Source: Tistrella mobilis (GTDB taxonomy: Bacteria; Pseudomonadota; Alphaproteobacteria; Tistrellales; Tistrellaceae). Taken from it: a DNA stretch of 64,000 nucleotides. The notes beneath the pieces were generated by a model. That model was not told the origin of the DNA. It ran no database searches and worked only from the letters and a program-made list of their open reading frames with translations. The stretch's first letter is position 1. Every line of letters begins with the position of its first letter. The stretch is from NCBI RefSeq assembly GCF_039634785.1, contig NZ_JBBIAB010000005.1:124001-188000 (forward strand), written 5' to 3'. The translations under genes and the position numbers were made by a program. Positions 54,988 through 64,000 of this stretch are shown in pieces.

Positions 54988-57279
54988 GTGCCGCGTTCTT
55001 GGCTGGCCATGACCATGACGGCGACGATGCTCGCCAGCACGGCAATCGCGCATGCTCAGGCGCCCGTGGCGCCACCGGCCGCCCAGGCGGCCCGGATCGA
55101 CCGTATCCAGGTGAACGGCAATCAGCGCATCGAGGCGGAGACCATCCGGTCCTACCTGTCCTTGCGCCAGGGGGATCCGGCCGATCCGTCCCTGATTGAC
55201 GAGAGCCTCAAGACCCTCTACGGCACAGGTCTGTTTGCCGACGTCGCGCTGCGTGTCGAAGGCAATACGCTGGTGGTGGACGTGGTCGAGAACCCGGTCA
55301 TCAACCGGATCGACTTCGAGGGCAATCGGCGCCTGGAAGACAGCGACCTCGAGAAGGAGGTGCTGCTGCGTCCGCGTACCGTCTATACCCGCACCCGGGT
55401 CGCCCAGGATGTGGAGCGTCTGCAGGAGGTCTATCGGCGCAACGGCCGCTATGCCGCCCGGATCGATCCCAAGATCATTCAGCTCGATCAGAACCGTGTC
55501 GACCTGATCTTCGAGATCGAAGAAGGTCCGCGGACCGAGGTGCGCAAGATCAGCTTCACCGGCAATGACCGGTTCAGCGACAGCGCACTTCGCGATGTGG
55601 TGCTGACCACTGAGGCGCGCTGGTATAACTTCTTCACCTCGAACGACACCTACGACCCGGACCGTCTGAATTACGATCGCGAGCTGCTGCGCCGGTTCTA
55701 TCTGAAGAACGGTTACGCCGATTTCGTCGTGCAGTCGGCCGTGGCGGAACTGGCGCCCGAGGGCGAAGAGTTCTACGTCACCTTCGTGGTGGAAGAGGGC
55801 GAGCGTTACAAGCTGGGCAAGGTCGACGTGCAGACCACCCTGCCGGGGCTGGACACCGCCACGCTCGAGGATGTGGTCGAGACCGAAAGCGACGACTGGT
55901 ACGACGCGACGAAGGTCGATCGTACCGTTGAGGCGCTGACGACCGAGGTTACCAATCGCGGCTACCCGTTCGTGCGGGTCCAGCCCTCGGTGACCAAGGA
56001 TCGGGAAACGCACGTCATCAACATCACCTATAATATCGATGAGGGGCCGCGCAACTTCATCGAGCGCATTGAGGTGAACGGCAACGCGCGCACGCTCGAC
56101 GAGGTTATTCGCCGTGAATTCCGCGTGGCGGAAGGCGACCCCTTCAATGCCGAGCGTATCCGCACCTCGCGGGACCGCGTCCGCAATCTCGATTATTTCG
56201 ACAAGGTCGAGGTGACCACCGAGCCCGGCAGTGACCCCGATAAGACGGTGGTCAAGGTCGATGTCGAAGAGAAGTCGACCGGTGAAATCTCGTTCGGCGT
56301 GGGTTACTCGACGGGCTCCGGCCCCTTGGGCGACGTGGGCATCCGCGAACGCAACCTGCTGGGCCGGGGCCAGGATCTGCGGCTGGGCTTCACGATTTCG
56401 GGCGACGAGCAGCTGATCGATCTCAGCTTCACCGAACCCTATTTCCTGAATCGCGACGTTGCCGCCGGCTTCGACGTCTTCCGCCGCGAGATCGACCGCG
56501 AAGACGAGTCCGGCTATGTGCAGAAGACTACCGGTGGTGCGCTGCGTGCTGATTACTGGCTGACGCCGAGCCTGCGGCATGGACTTAAGTATACGTTGCG
56601 AAATGATGAAGTAACGGATGTTGACGACGATGCCTCGCGTTATATTCGTGAGCAGGAGGGCGATCGTCTCAGCTCGATTGTCAGCCAGACCTTCACTTAC
56701 GACAAGCGGGACAGCAAAGTCGATCCACGGGACGGCTATCTGTTGCGCCTGACTCAGGATCTGGCTGGCCTTGGGGGCGATGCCAAGTATGCGCGTCACC
56801 GTGCGGATGCCGCGTGGTACTATCCGATTACCGACGACGTGGTCGGCCTGATCAGCGGTCAGGTAGGCTATATCGTGGGCCTCGGTGAAGACGTGCCGAT
56901 CAATGACCGCTTCTTCCTTGGCGGGGACAGCCTGCGTGGCTTCGCGACCGCCGGTGTCGGCCCGCGTGACGTGAAGGCCGGTGATGCCCTCGGCGGCAAC
57001 TTCCTCTATTCGGGCACGGTCGAAGTCGGCTTCCCTCTGGGGTTGCCGGATGACTACGACGTGCGTGGCCGCGTGTTCAGCGATTTCGGCAGTGTCACCG
57101 AACTCGATGACAGCGGTCCCGAAATCCGGGATGTCAACTCCATCCGCGCCTCGGTCGGCGTGGGTCTGACCTGGATTTCGCCCTTCGGTCCCATCCGTCT
57201 GGACGCTGCCCAGGCGGTTCTCAAGGAGGATTTCGATGATACCGAAGTCTTCCGTTTCAGCTTCGGAACGAGGTTCTGA
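54988..57279 (+). CDS. bamA: Outer membrane protein assembly factor BamA
   Basis: 763 residues. A signal peptide (about 1-24, ending AIAHAQ) is followed by five POTRA domains (about 35-345; the first begins RIDRIQVNGNQRIEAETI) and a C-terminal 16-strand beta-barrel ending in Phe (SFGTRF). The barrel carries the GGDSLRGFATAGVGPRD segment typical of the Omp85 VRGF/Y loop. It is the core of the BAM machine together with the BamE-like protein at 21154-21678. The start is GTG at 54988 with GGTGGGAGG upstream. Confidence 0.96.
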   Translation: MPRSWLAMTMTATMLASTAIAHAQAPVAPPAAQAARIDRIQVNGNQRIEAETIRSYLSLRQGDPADPSLIDESLKTLYGTGLFADVALRVEGNTLVVDVVENPVINRIDFEGNRRLEDSDLEKEVLLRPRTVYTRTRVAQDVERLQEVYRRNGRYAARIDPKIIQLDQNRVDLIFEIEEGPRTEVRKISFTGNDRFSDSALRDVVLTTEARWYNFFTSNDTYDPDRLNYDRELLRRFYLKNGYADFVVQSAVAELAPEGEEFYVTFVVEEGERYKLGKVDVQTTLPGLDTATLEDVVETESDDWYDATKVDRTVEALTTEVTNRGYPFVRVQPSVTKDRETHVINITYNIDEGPRNFIERIEVNGNARTLDEVIRREFRVAEGDPFNAERIRTSRDRVRNLDYFDKVEVTTEPGSDPDKTVVKVDVEEKSTGEISFGVGYSTGSGPLGDVGIRERNLLGRGQDLRLGFTISGDEQLIDLSFTEPYFLNRDVAAGFDVFRREIDREDESGYVQKTTGGALRADYWLTPSLRHGLKYTLRNDEVTDVDDDASRYIREQEGDRLSSIVSQTFTYDKRDSKVDPRDGYLLRLTQDLAGLGGDAKYARHRADAAWYYPITDDVVGLISGQVGYIVGLGEDVPINDRFFLGGDSLRGFATAGVGPRDVKAGDALGGNFLYSGTVEVGFPLGLPDDYDVRGRVFSDFGSVTELDDSGPEIRDVNSIRASVGVGLTWISPFGPIRLDAAQAVLKEDFDDTEVFRFSFGTRF

Positions 57280-57283
57280 ACCC

Positions 57284-57871
57284 ATGACTTCCAAGATCGG
57301 CCAGCGCCTGCGTGGTGTCGCGCTTGCCGCCGGGCTCGCCCTCACCTCCGCCTCCCTTTTGGCTGCCGGCCCGGCCGCCGCTCAGCAGAAGCCGTTGAGC
57401 GTTGCCGTCGTCGATGTGCAGAAGGTGATGGAGGAGACCAGCGCCGCCAAGAGCCTGCAGGAGCAGCTCGGCAAGGTGCGCGCCGGCTTCCGCGACGGCA
57501 TCGCCAAGGACGAGGAGGCTCTGCGCAAGGAGCAGGAGGACCTCCAGAAGCAGCGCAGCCTGCTGTCGCCCGAGGCCTTCCAGAAGCGTCGCGAGGAGTT
57601 CGAACGCAAATACGGTGAGATGCAGAAGGCGGTTGCCGAGCGCCGCCGGTCGTTCGATGAGACCAGCGCGCGTGCGCAGATGGCCATCGATCAGGCCTTC
57701 CTGCAGGTGCTTGCCAATCTGGCCGAGGAGCGGGGCTATACCCTGGTCCTGCCGCGCCAGACCACCATCCTGGTGGACAATGGCCTGGATGTGACCGAAG
57801 AGGTCATCCAGCGCATGAACAAGAGCGTGCCGAAACTGGATCTGCCCAAGGCCCAGGCACCCAAGAAGTGA
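57284..57871 (+). CDS. skp: Periplasmic chaperone OmpH/Skp family
   Basis: 195 residues. A signal peptide (about 1-33, GPAAAQQ cleavage region) precedes a long highly charged coiled coil (about 60-145) flanked by a small trimerisation beta region (VAVVDVQKVME and TLVLPRQTTILVDNGLDVTEEVI). This is the jellyfish-like Skp fold that holds unfolded outer membrane proteins. It begins five bases after bamA, the usual order. Confidence 0.93.
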   Translation: MTSKIGQRLRGVALAAGLALTSASLLAAGPAAAQQKPLSVAVVDVQKVMEETSAAKSLQEQLGKVRAGFRDGIAKDEEALRKEQEDLQKQRSLLSPEAFQKRREEFERKYGEMQKAVAERRRSFDETSARAQMAIDQAFLQVLANLAEERGYTLVLPRQTTILVDNGLDVTEEVIQRMNKSVPKLDLPKAQAPKK

Positions 57872-57982
57872 TCCGTCTCTGCCGGTTCCGTCTGGAACCG
57901 GCGGACATGATCAGACGATCGGAAGCGGCACCGTGGCGGGAGCGTCACGGTGCCGTCTCCAACAGGAGGGATGGGAAAAGCC

Positions 57983-59014
57983 ATGGCCGATCCACGGTTC
58001 TTCGACGTTGCCGGGCCGTTTACGGCGCAGGAGCTGGCCGAGGCGGCGAACGCAGCTCTGGCCGGTCCGGCGCCTGCGGGCCTGCTCAGCGCCGTCGCGC
58101 CGATCGATACTGCTGGCCCCGCCGACGTCACCTTCCTGAACAACCGGTCCTATCTGCCCAGGCTGGCCGAATGTCGGGCGGGGCTGTGCATCCTGTCGCC
58201 GGCCGATGCCGAGCGTGCGCCCGCCCATCTGCCCTTGCTGGTGTCGCCGGCGCCTTATATGGCCTATGCACGGATTTCCCGGCGGTTTCATCCACCGCGC
58301 CCCACCAGCCCGGGAGTTCATCCTCGCGCGGTGGTTGAAGATGGCGTAGAACTGGGAAGCGGCGTCGAGGTCGGCCCCGGTGCGGTGGTGATGGCCGGTG
58401 CCCGGATCGGCGACGGCAGCATCATCCAGGCCAATGCCGTCATCGATCGGAACACGGTGATCGGTCGCAATTGTGTGATCGGCGCCGGCGCCTATGTCGG
58501 CTTCGCCATCCTGGGGGATCGGGTCTACGTCTATACCGGTGTGCGGATCGGCCAGGACGGTTTCGGCTTTGCCAGCGATCCGGCCATCGGTCATGTCCGT
58601 ATTCCCCAGGTCGGCCGGGTGGTGATCGGTAACGACGTGGAGATCGGTGCGAATTCGACCATCGACCGTGGCGCCGGACCCGACACGATCATCGGCGACG
58701 GCTGCATGATCGACAATCTGGTGACGCTGGGCCACAACGTCCGCCTTGGTCGTGGTTGCGTGATCGTGGCGCAGGTGGGCATTTCCGGGTCCACCGTGCT
58801 GGGCGATTTCGTGGTGGCCGGTGGCCAGGTCGGCATCGCCGGCCATCTCAACATCGGCGCCGGCGCCCAGCTGGCGGCGAAGTCAGGGGTCATCACCGAC
58901 GTGCCGGCCAGGGCGGTGTGGGGCGGCTATCCGGCGGTCCCGGTGCGCGACTGGCATCGTCAGAGTGTGACGCTGGCGATGCTGATCCGGCGGCGCGACC
59001 GGGAGCCGAAATGA
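57983..59014 (+). CDS. lpxD: UDP-3-O-(3-hydroxyacyl)glucosamine N-acyltransferase
   Basis: 343 residues. After an N-terminal uridine-binding domain ([13 protein letters not shown]) comes a left-handed beta-helix of hexapeptide repeats (about 105-300). The active-site His lies in the [10 protein letters not shown] segment. It adds the N-linked acyl chain in lipid A synthesis. The start is uncertain: ATG at 57983 is preferred (AGGAGGG lies 13-19 bases upstream), with ATGs at 57971 and 57950 also in frame. Confidence 0.93.
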   Translation: MADPRFFDVAGPFTAQELAEAANAALAGPAPAGLLSAVAPIDTAGPADVTFLNNRSYLPRLAECRAGLCILSPADAERAPAHLPLLVSPAPYMAYARISRRFHPPRPTSPGVHPRAVVEDGVELGSGVEVGPGAVVMAGARIGDGSIIQANAVIDRNTVIGRNCVIGAGAYVGFAILGDRVYVYTGVRIGQDGFGFASDPAIGHVRIPQVGRVVIGNDVEIGANSTIDRGAGPDTIIGDGCMIDNLVTLGHNVRLGRGCVIVAQVGISGSTVLGDFVVAGGQVGIAGHLNIGAGAQLAAKSGVITDVPARAVWGGYPAVPVRDWHRQSVTLAMLIRRRDREPK

Positions 59015-59078
59015 CATCGGGCAGCCCGACAGCGGGAAACAATCCGCGAGGGCGACTTTTCAGGGGATATCCATCGAG

Positions 59079-59555
59079 ATGAGCGAAACCACCGTGCCTT
59101 CTGCAGAACAGTCCGAGGTGATTGAGATCGAGCGGGTCATGGAGATGATTCCGCACCGCTATCCGTTCCTGCTGATCGACAAGGTGGTCGACGTAAAGCC
59201 GAACGTGGGCGCGGTCGGCATCAAATGTGTCTCGATGAACGAATACCAGTTCCAGGGTCACTTCCCCGGCGCGCCGATCATGCCGGGCGTGATGATCATC
59301 GAAAGCATGGCGCAGACGGCGGCCGTGCTCGTGGTCCGTACCCTCGGCCCCGACAGCGAAGGCAAGCTGGTCTACTTCATGTCGATCGACGAAGCGCGCT
59401 TCCGCCGGCCGGTCAAGCCTGGCGACGTCATGCGTGTTAATGTCGAGAAGAAGCAGAGCCGCGGTGCGGTGTGGAAATTTGAGTCGAAGGTGACCGTCGA
59501 CGACAAGGTGGTGGCCCAGGCCACCTTCGCCGCCATGATCGTCGACCGCGCGTGA
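59079..59555 (+). CDS. fabZ: 3-hydroxyacyl-ACP dehydratase FabZ
   Basis: 158 residues, hot-dog fold. Catalytic His61 and Glu75 lie in FQGHFPGAPIMPGVMIIESMAQ, with IPHRYPFLLIDKV before. It dehydrates 3-hydroxyacyl-ACP and so competes with LpxA/LpxD for the same acyl donors; placement between lpxD and lpxA is standard. Confidence 0.96.
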   Translation: MSETTVPSAEQSEVIEIERVMEMIPHRYPFLLIDKVVDVKPNVGAVGIKCVSMNEYQFQGHFPGAPIMPGVMIIESMAQTAAVLVVRTLGPDSEGKLVYFMSIDEARFRRPVKPGDVMRVNVEKKQSRGAVWKFESKVTVDDKVVAQATFAAMIVDRA

Positions 59556-59566
59556 CGGATGAAACC

Positions 59567-60391
59567 ATGACCGAGGCCATCCAGATCCATCCGAGTGCGG
59601 TTGTCGAGGAGGGCGCCCGCATCGGCGCCGGCAGCCGCATCGGTCCGTTCTGCGTCATCGGCCCGCGGGTGGAGATCGGCCCCCAATCCGTCCTCCACAG
59701 CCACGTCGTCGTCACGGGCAATACGCGCATCGGGGCCCGCTTTCAGGCCTTTCCTTTCGCGGTCATCGGCCACCAGCCCCAGGACCTGAAATATCGGGGG
59801 GAAGACAGCCGGATCGAAATCGGCGACGACGTCGTCGCCCGTGAGCATGTGACCGTCAATCCCGGTACCGAGGGTGGTGGCATGCTGACCTCCATCGGCA
59901 ACAACGTGCTGCTGATGGTGGGGGCCCATGTCGCCCATGATTGCCATGTCGGCAATCACTGCCTGCTGGTCAACAATGCGACGCTCGGCGGTCATGTCCG
60001 GGTCGAGGATCACGCGATCATCGGCGGTCTGTCGGCGGTGCATCAGTGGGTGCGGATCGGTGCGCACGCAATGATCGGCGGCATGTCGGGTGTGGAAGCC
60101 GATGTCATCCCCTATGGCACGGTGACCGGTGAGCGTGCCCATCTGGCCGGCCTCAACATCGTCGGCATGAAGCGGCGCGGCTTCAGCCGCGAGGACATGC
60201 ATGCGGTGCGCGCAGCCTATCGCCGGTTGTTCCTGGCCGATGGCGGCACCCAGGCTGAACGTCTGGCTGCCGTCGAGGCGGAATTCGGTGAAGTGGAGGC
60301 CGTGCGCCCGCTGATCGACTTCGTGAAGGCCGAGGCTGACCGGGCCCTGACCCGCCCGCGGGTAAAGGGCGGAGCGGGCGACGCATCGTGA
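59567..60391 (+). CDS. lpxA: UDP-N-acetylglucosamine acyltransferase
   Basis: About 274 residues. Hexapeptide beta-helix beginning IHPSAVVEEGARIGAG, with the catalytic His in the MVGAHVAHDCHVGNH segment and a C-terminal helical domain. First committed acylation of lipid A. A GTG at 59552 overlapping the fabZ stop is an equally possible start; the ATG at 59567 fits family length better. The stop overlaps lpxI by GTGA. Confidence 0.94.
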   Translation: MTEAIQIHPSAVVEEGARIGAGSRIGPFCVIGPRVEIGPQSVLHSHVVVTGNTRIGARFQAFPFAVIGHQPQDLKYRGEDSRIEIGDDVVAREHVTVNPGTEGGGMLTSIGNNVLLMVGAHVAHDCHVGNHCLLVNNATLGGHVRVEDHAIIGGLSAVHQWVRIGAHAMIGGMSGVEADVIPYGTVTGERAHLAGLNIVGMKRRGFSREDMHAVRAAYRRLFLADGGTQAERLAAVEAEFGEVEAVRPLIDFVKAEADRALTRPRVKGGAGDAS

Positions 60392-61212
60392 CCAGCGAGG
60401 CCACGCTCGGCGTTATCGCCGGCGCCGGGCGCCTGCCCGAACTGGTGGTGCAGGCCGCCCGCGATGCCGGCCGCGACGTCTTTGTGGTTGTGCTGGAAGG
60501 CGCCGGAGATCCGGCACGCTTTGCAGATGTGCCGCACGCCCAGATCCGGATCGGTGCCGCCGGACGGATCATTGCGGCGCTCAAGGCCGCAGGCGTGCGC
60601 GACCTCGTGATGGCCGGCGGCGTGAAGCGGCCATCCTTCGCGACCGTGATGCCCGATGCCAGAGGCGCCAGGCTGCTGGCACGGGTGGCGACGCGGATCG
60701 GGCAGGGGGATGACGCCCTGCTGAAGGCCGTGGTGGCCGACCTGGAATCCGAAGGCTTCCGGGTGGTCGGCGCCGACCAGATTGCAGGCGGCCTCGATGC
60801 GCCGCCTGGCCTCTGGGGGCGGCATGTGCCGGATGATCAGGCGCGGCTGGACATCCGCCGGGGCCTTGAGGTGGTACAGGCACTTGGCCGTCTCGACATC
60901 GGTCAGGCGGTCGTGGTTCAGCAGGGGGTCGTGCTGGGCGTCGAAGCCATCGAGGGAACAGAGGCCCTCATCGCCCGATGTGGTGCGCTGGCGCGACCGG
61001 GGCCGCGACCGGTTCTGGTGAAGACGGCCAAACCCGGGCAGGAACGCCGGGTCGACTGGCCGACCATCGGAACCGACACCATCGATCAGCTTCGGGCGGC
61101 CGGATTTGCCGGTCTGGCGCTTGGGGCGGGGCGGGTTCTGGTGCTCGACCGTCCGGCGATCATTGCAGCTGCGGATGGCGCGGGCCTGTTCGTCACGGGG
61201 GAAATGTCGTGA
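60388..61212 (+). CDS. lpxI: UDP-2,3-diacylglucosamine pyrophosphatase LpxI
   Basis: 274 residues of the LpxI (DUF1009) family: LGVIAGAGRLPELVVQAARDAGR at the N-terminus, MAGGVKRPSF in the middle and the C-terminal RVDWPTIGTDTIDQLRAAGFAGLALGAGR. LpxI replaces LpxH in many alphaproteobacteria and forms lipid X by attack at a different phosphorus. Its position between lpxA and lpxB supports the call. Start GTG at 60388. Confidence 0.94.
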   Translation: MTSEATLGVIAGAGRLPELVVQAARDAGRDVFVVVLEGAGDPARFADVPHAQIRIGAAGRIIAALKAAGVRDLVMAGGVKRPSFATVMPDARGARLLARVATRIGQGDDALLKAVVADLESEGFRVVGADQIAGGLDAPPGLWGRHVPDDQARLDIRRGLEVVQALGRLDIGQAVVVQQGVVLGVEAIEGTEALIARCGALARPGPRPVLVKTAKPGQERRVDWPTIGTDTIDQLRAAGFAGLALGAGRVLVLDRPAIIAAADGAGLFVTGEMS

Positions 61213-62399
61213 CTGCGACCGAAGGGCCGCTCATCGCTCTTGTTGCCGGCGAAGCCTCGGGCGATCTGATCGGCGCCCGGCTGATCCGGGCGCTGCGCGA
61301 GATGACCGGTGGCCGGGTCCGGCTGATGGGTGTCGGCGGCGAAGCCATGGCGGCGGAAGGTTTTCAAAGTCTCTTCCCGATGGAAGAACTCAGCCTGTTC
61401 GGGCTGCTGGAGGTTCTGCCGCATGTTCGATCGTTGCGGCGGCGTCTGAACCAGACGGCAGAAGCCATTGCAACAGCACGACCCGATGTCGTGGTGACGA
61501 TCGACAGCCCCGGCTTTAACCGCCGGCTGGCGACGCGTCTGAAGCCGCTGGGGCTGACGCTGGTCCATTATGTGGCGCCCACCGTCTGGGCCTGGCGGCC
61601 GAAGCGGGCGGAAAAGTTTGCGGCCATCTTCGATCACCTGCTGGCCCTGCTGCCTTTCGAGCCGCCCTGGTTCACCCGGGTCGGTCTGCCCTGCACCTTT
61701 GTCGGCCATCCTGCGGTCGAGGATGCCGTCGATGTCGGCGACGGGGCCGGGTTCCGGGCTGCGCACGGCATGACGCCCGACGATCTGGTGGTGCTGGCCC
61801 TCCCAGGCAGCCGCAAGGGCGAAATCGCCCGGCTGGCGCCGCCGATGGGGGAAGCTCTGGCCAGGCTGGCGCAGCGGCATCCGAAGCTGCGTGTGGTGGT
61901 GCCGGCAATCCGGGCGGAGGCGGATCGGGTTCGCGCCATTGTCGCGGGCTGGGCCTTGTCGCAGCCGGCCGTGGTGGTGGCGACCGCGGCCGAGCGCCGC
62001 GACGCCTTTGCGGCCGGTGATGTGGCCCTTGCCGCATCGGGCACGGTTACCCTGGAGCTGGCGCGACAGTCGGTGCCCATGGTGGTGGTCTACCGGATCA
62101 ACCCGCTGACCTACAGCATTGCCCGGCGGCTGGTGACGGTGCGCCATGTCAGCCTGGTCAATCTGGTCATGGAGCGCGAGATCGTCCCCGAACTTATCCA
62201 GGACAAGGCGACACCCGACGACATGGTCCGGACCCTGACCCCGCTGATCGAGCGTGCAGACCTGCGCGATGCCCAGCGTGCGGATCTTGCGGAAGCGCTC
62301 AGCCGGTTGCGGGGACCTGCCGACGATCCGGCCCGACCCAGCGCTCGGGCAGCGCGGGTCGTGCTCGACCTTGCCGCACGACGGCTCGAAGGCGCATGA
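61209..62399 (+). CDS. lpxB: Lipid-A-disaccharide synthase
   Basis: 396 residues. N-terminal IALVAGEASGDLIGARLI, GVGGEAMAAEGF, LVHYVAPTVWAWRPKRA and the C-terminal SGTVTLELARQSVPMVVVYR are diagnostic of this GT-B glycosyltransferase. It condenses lipid X with UDP-diacylglucosamine. The start is GTG at 61209, overlapping the lpxI stop. It ends the long operon. Confidence 0.95.
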   Translation: MTATEGPLIALVAGEASGDLIGARLIRALREMTGGRVRLMGVGGEAMAAEGFQSLFPMEELSLFGLLEVLPHVRSLRRRLNQTAEAIATARPDVVVTIDSPGFNRRLATRLKPLGLTLVHYVAPTVWAWRPKRAEKFAAIFDHLLALLPFEPPWFTRVGLPCTFVGHPAVEDAVDVGDGAGFRAAHGMTPDDLVVLALPGSRKGEIARLAPPMGEALARLAQRHPKLRVVVPAIRAEADRVRAIVAGWALSQPAVVVATAAERRDAFAAGDVALAASGTVTLELARQSVPMVVVYRINPLTYSIARRLVTVRHVSLVNLVMEREIVPELIQDKATPDDMVRTLTPLIERADLRDAQRADLAEALSRLRGPADDPARPSARAARVVLDLAARRLEGA

Positions 62400-62412
62400 A
62401 TATATTCAGCTA

Positions 62413-62440
62413 AGCCTCTCGTTTGAAAGAGGCTGTTTAA
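62413..62440. terminator. Terminator between lpxB and converging peptidase gene
   Basis: AGCCTCT (62413-62419) and AGAGGCT (62428-62434) with a short loop, followed by GTTTAAAA. It touches the stop codon of the minus-strand gene. Confidence 0.6.
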
Positions 62441-63825
62441 AATCCCCAGGACTGGGATTGGACCGGCGCCGGGTCGTCGAGCTGATCGAGGCGATCGAGA
62501 ACCTCCCGGAAAGTGTCGAGCTGCTCCAGCATCAGTTCCGCGTCCAGTTGCGGCAGAACATCGCCGGTACGGCAGAGATAGTCGGGGGCGGGGATCAGGG
62601 CGAGGGCCGGGATGCCGACCTGAAACAGGGGCTGCCCCTCGCCGAAATGCTGCCGGTTGTGCGGCCGCAGAATGATGGATCTGGTTCTCGTGCGGCGGGA
62701 AACGCAATCCTGGTAGAGCCGGGCCAACTGAGTATTGCCGGCATAGACCAGCTCGGGCGCAATCTCGCCGGTCGGCGTAAAGCCCTGCGGACTGTCCTGC
62801 CAGTCCATACAGCCCAGATGTTCCAGCGTGATACCGGCAACGGCCTTCCGGTGGCCCTCGGCGCCGTCCCACCAGTCGCGGTGGTCCTGAAGCCAGCGTG
62901 AGGTGGCCTGCCGGTGGCCGATGCCGAATTGGGGGATCTGGAAGTGGCCGGTCGTGAAGACGAAGACCATGCTCCGTCGCGGGGGGTGCGGGCGGCTGCG
63001 GAAATACCGCGCGAGGGCAATCAGGCCGATCGGGCCGTTCTCCTCGCAGGCATTCGGGCCGTCGGTATGGGTGTTGATCACGACCGTCTGACCCGCCTCG
63101 CGCCCCTCAAGCACGGTCCAGAGCGTTCGTGAGGTCGCGGGGCGGCGCTCGGCCCTGAGGGTGAGCGTGACCATGCCGCCGGCGTCGGCATGGGCGATCA
63201 GGCGGTCGCGGGCCTCGACATCGGCCCAGACCGCAGGGCAGCCCTGATACGGGGTGGTGAAGGGCAGGTACTGGTCGCGGGCATTCTCTGCCGACATGCC
63301 CTTCCAGACGCAGACCACACCCAGCACGCCCTGTGCTGCAGCCCGGCGCAGGTCCGGCGCCTTCAGGACGGAGGCGATGACCGCATTGCGGATCCGGCCG
63401 GGGAGGCGGAGATCAGCCGGAACCGACATGCGCCGGCGGAACAGCAGCCGGGCCGGGACGGCCGGCATGTCGACCTCGACCAGCGCAATGGCGCCCCGGG
63501 CTCTGGCGAGATCCCGCCGGCTGCGGCAACGGACCAGGCGTGCCGTCACCCCGCCATCGGGCGTTTCCCCCGAATAGGGAAAGACGCTACAGGGAATAGT
63601 GCCGCCATCCGGCAGATCGAGGCGCCAGCTCTCGGGCTGCCAGAGATCAAAGGCATGGACATCGCTTTCGACACTGAAACCAAAGCCTTGCAAGCGATCT
63701 GCGATCTGGTCGCTGAAGGCTTCATGCGCGGTACTTCCCGGCAGGCGGGGGCCAAGCGCATCCAGTTCCGTCTGCCAGCGCCAGAGTTCCGCCGCACTGG
63801 TCCAGATGGCATCCGCAGCCTGCAT
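62437..63825 (-). CDS. M28-like metallopeptidase family protein
   Basis: About 462 residues, cytoplasmic (no signal peptide). An aminopeptidase-like fold is suggested by INTHTDGPNACEENGPIGLIALARYF, which matches the first metal-binding His/Asp region of M28 proteins, and by ITLEHLGCMDW further on. The central part (about 90-210) looks like an inserted PA-type domain (AIALVEVDMP...GVLGVVCVW). The other metal ligands (Glu-Glu pair and final His) could not be assigned with certainty, so activity is not assured. The start at 63825 has an AGAAGGA site upstream; the frame runs back to 63912 without family support. Confidence 0.7.
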   Translation of the reverse strand: MQAADAIWTSAAELWRWQTELDALGPRLPGSTAHEAFSDQIADRLQGFGFSVESDVHAFDLWQPESWRLDLPDGGTIPCSVFPYSGETPDGGVTARLVRCRSRRDLARARGAIALVEVDMPAVPARLLFRRRMSVPADLRLPGRIRNAVIASVLKAPDLRRAAAQGVLGVVCVWKGMSAENARDQYLPFTTPYQGCPAVWADVEARDRLIAHADAGGMVTLTLRAERRPATSRTLWTVLEGREAGQTVVINTHTDGPNACEENGPIGLIALARYFRSRPHPPRRSMVFVFTTGHFQIPQFGIGHRQATSRWLQDHRDWWDGAEGHRKAVAGITLEHLGCMDWQDSPQGFTPTGEIAPELVYAGNTQLARLYQDCVSRRTRTRSIILRPHNRQHFGEGQPLFQVGIPALALIPAPDYLCRTGDVLPQLDAELMLEQLDTFREVLDRLDQLDDPAPVQSQSWGF

Positions 63826-63921
63826 CTTCGTCGCATCCTTCTCGTGCCGCCTGGATGTGTCGAGCCTGTCACGGAGCTGGTGCCAGGGCAAGCCGCGGCA
63901 TCGGATGGTCATGTCGATAAG

Positions 63922-63948
63922 AAAACGGCCATCCCGAGGGGATGGCCG
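63922..63948 (-). terminator. Terminator of the gene at the right edge
   Basis: Perfect 10-bp stem CGGCCATCCC (63926-63935) and GGGATGGCCG (63939-63948) with GAG loop. On the minus strand it is followed by TTTTC, so it terminates leftward transcription. Confidence 0.8.
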
Positions 63949-63973
63949 GTCTGCATTAACCGCCGATATGCGG

Positions 63974-64000
63974 TCAGAGTGCGGCGTCGATCCGCTTCAT
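63974..64000 (-). CDS. C-terminal end of an unidentified minus-strand gene
   Basis: Read on the minus strand, the last 27 bases encode MKRIDAAL and a TGA stop at 63974-63976, 26 bases before a good leftward terminator. This fits the tail of a gene that continues outside the window. Eight residues do not allow identification. Confidence 0.45.
   Translation of the reverse strand: MKRIDAAL

Overview
The window is high-GC chromosomal DNA from an alphaproteobacterium, probably of the Rhodospirillales/Azospirillales/Tistrella type. This is inferred from gene content: an Hda-type DnaA homologue, a MucR/Ros regulator, a CBP3-type ubiquinol-cytochrome c chaperone next to BamE, RibB fused to a degenerate RibA, LpxI in the lipid A operon, and the order plsX-fabH-ihfA-merR-tRNA-Pro. 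No insertion sequence, prophage or CRISPR array was seen. Almost all of the window is housekeeping DNA in tightly packed operons with many ATGA, GTGA or TTGA start/stop overlaps.

Layout. 0.3-4.8 kb: DUF2066 protein, CDP-alcohol phosphatidyltransferase, AI-2E/PerM permease, Hda-like protein, VOC protein. 4.8-8.2 kb: RNase D (minus strand) divergent from aspS. 8.4-11.1 kb: a small accessory operon that looks like a ribosomal peptide (RiPP) locus. It holds two Gly-Gly leader peptides (one NHLP-like), an alpha-barrel protein with a DxDDTA motif of class II terpene cyclase type, and an unrecognised 365-residue protein. It ends at a perfect 17-bp hairpin shared with the converging mucR gene. 12.2-19.8 kb: rpiB, glyA, nrdR, ribD, ribE, ribBA-like, ribH, nusB, thiL. 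20-27.3 kb: two minor genes, bamE, CBP3, yceD, rpmF, plsX, fabH, ihfA, merR, tRNA-Pro(GGG).

27.5-43.4 kb is a more variable segment: an L-2-hydroxyglutarate oxidase-like flavoprotein, a response regulator overlapping an HPt-CutA fusion, an overlapping HD-hydrolase and nucleotidyltransferase pair, a LysR/azoreductase divergon, a histidine phosphatase, an enoyl-CoA hydratase/CoA-binding/MetY operon, rplM-rpsI, a LuxR regulator, an amidase, a second LysR, a YciI protein and a small GRDP-like protein.

43.5-62.4 kb is the classical dnaE, rpsB-tsf, pyrH-frr-uppS-cdsA-dxr-rseP-bamA-ompH-lpxD-fabZ-lpxA-lpxI-lpxB run. It joins translation, isoprenoid and phospholipid precursor supply, outer-membrane assembly and lipid A synthesis. 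The window closes with a convergent M28-like peptidase and, at the right edge, the tail of another minus-strand gene with its terminator.

The best candidate for something undescribed is the RiPP-like operon at 8.4-11.1 kb. Next are the HPt-CutA fusion and the HD/nucleotidyltransferase pair.
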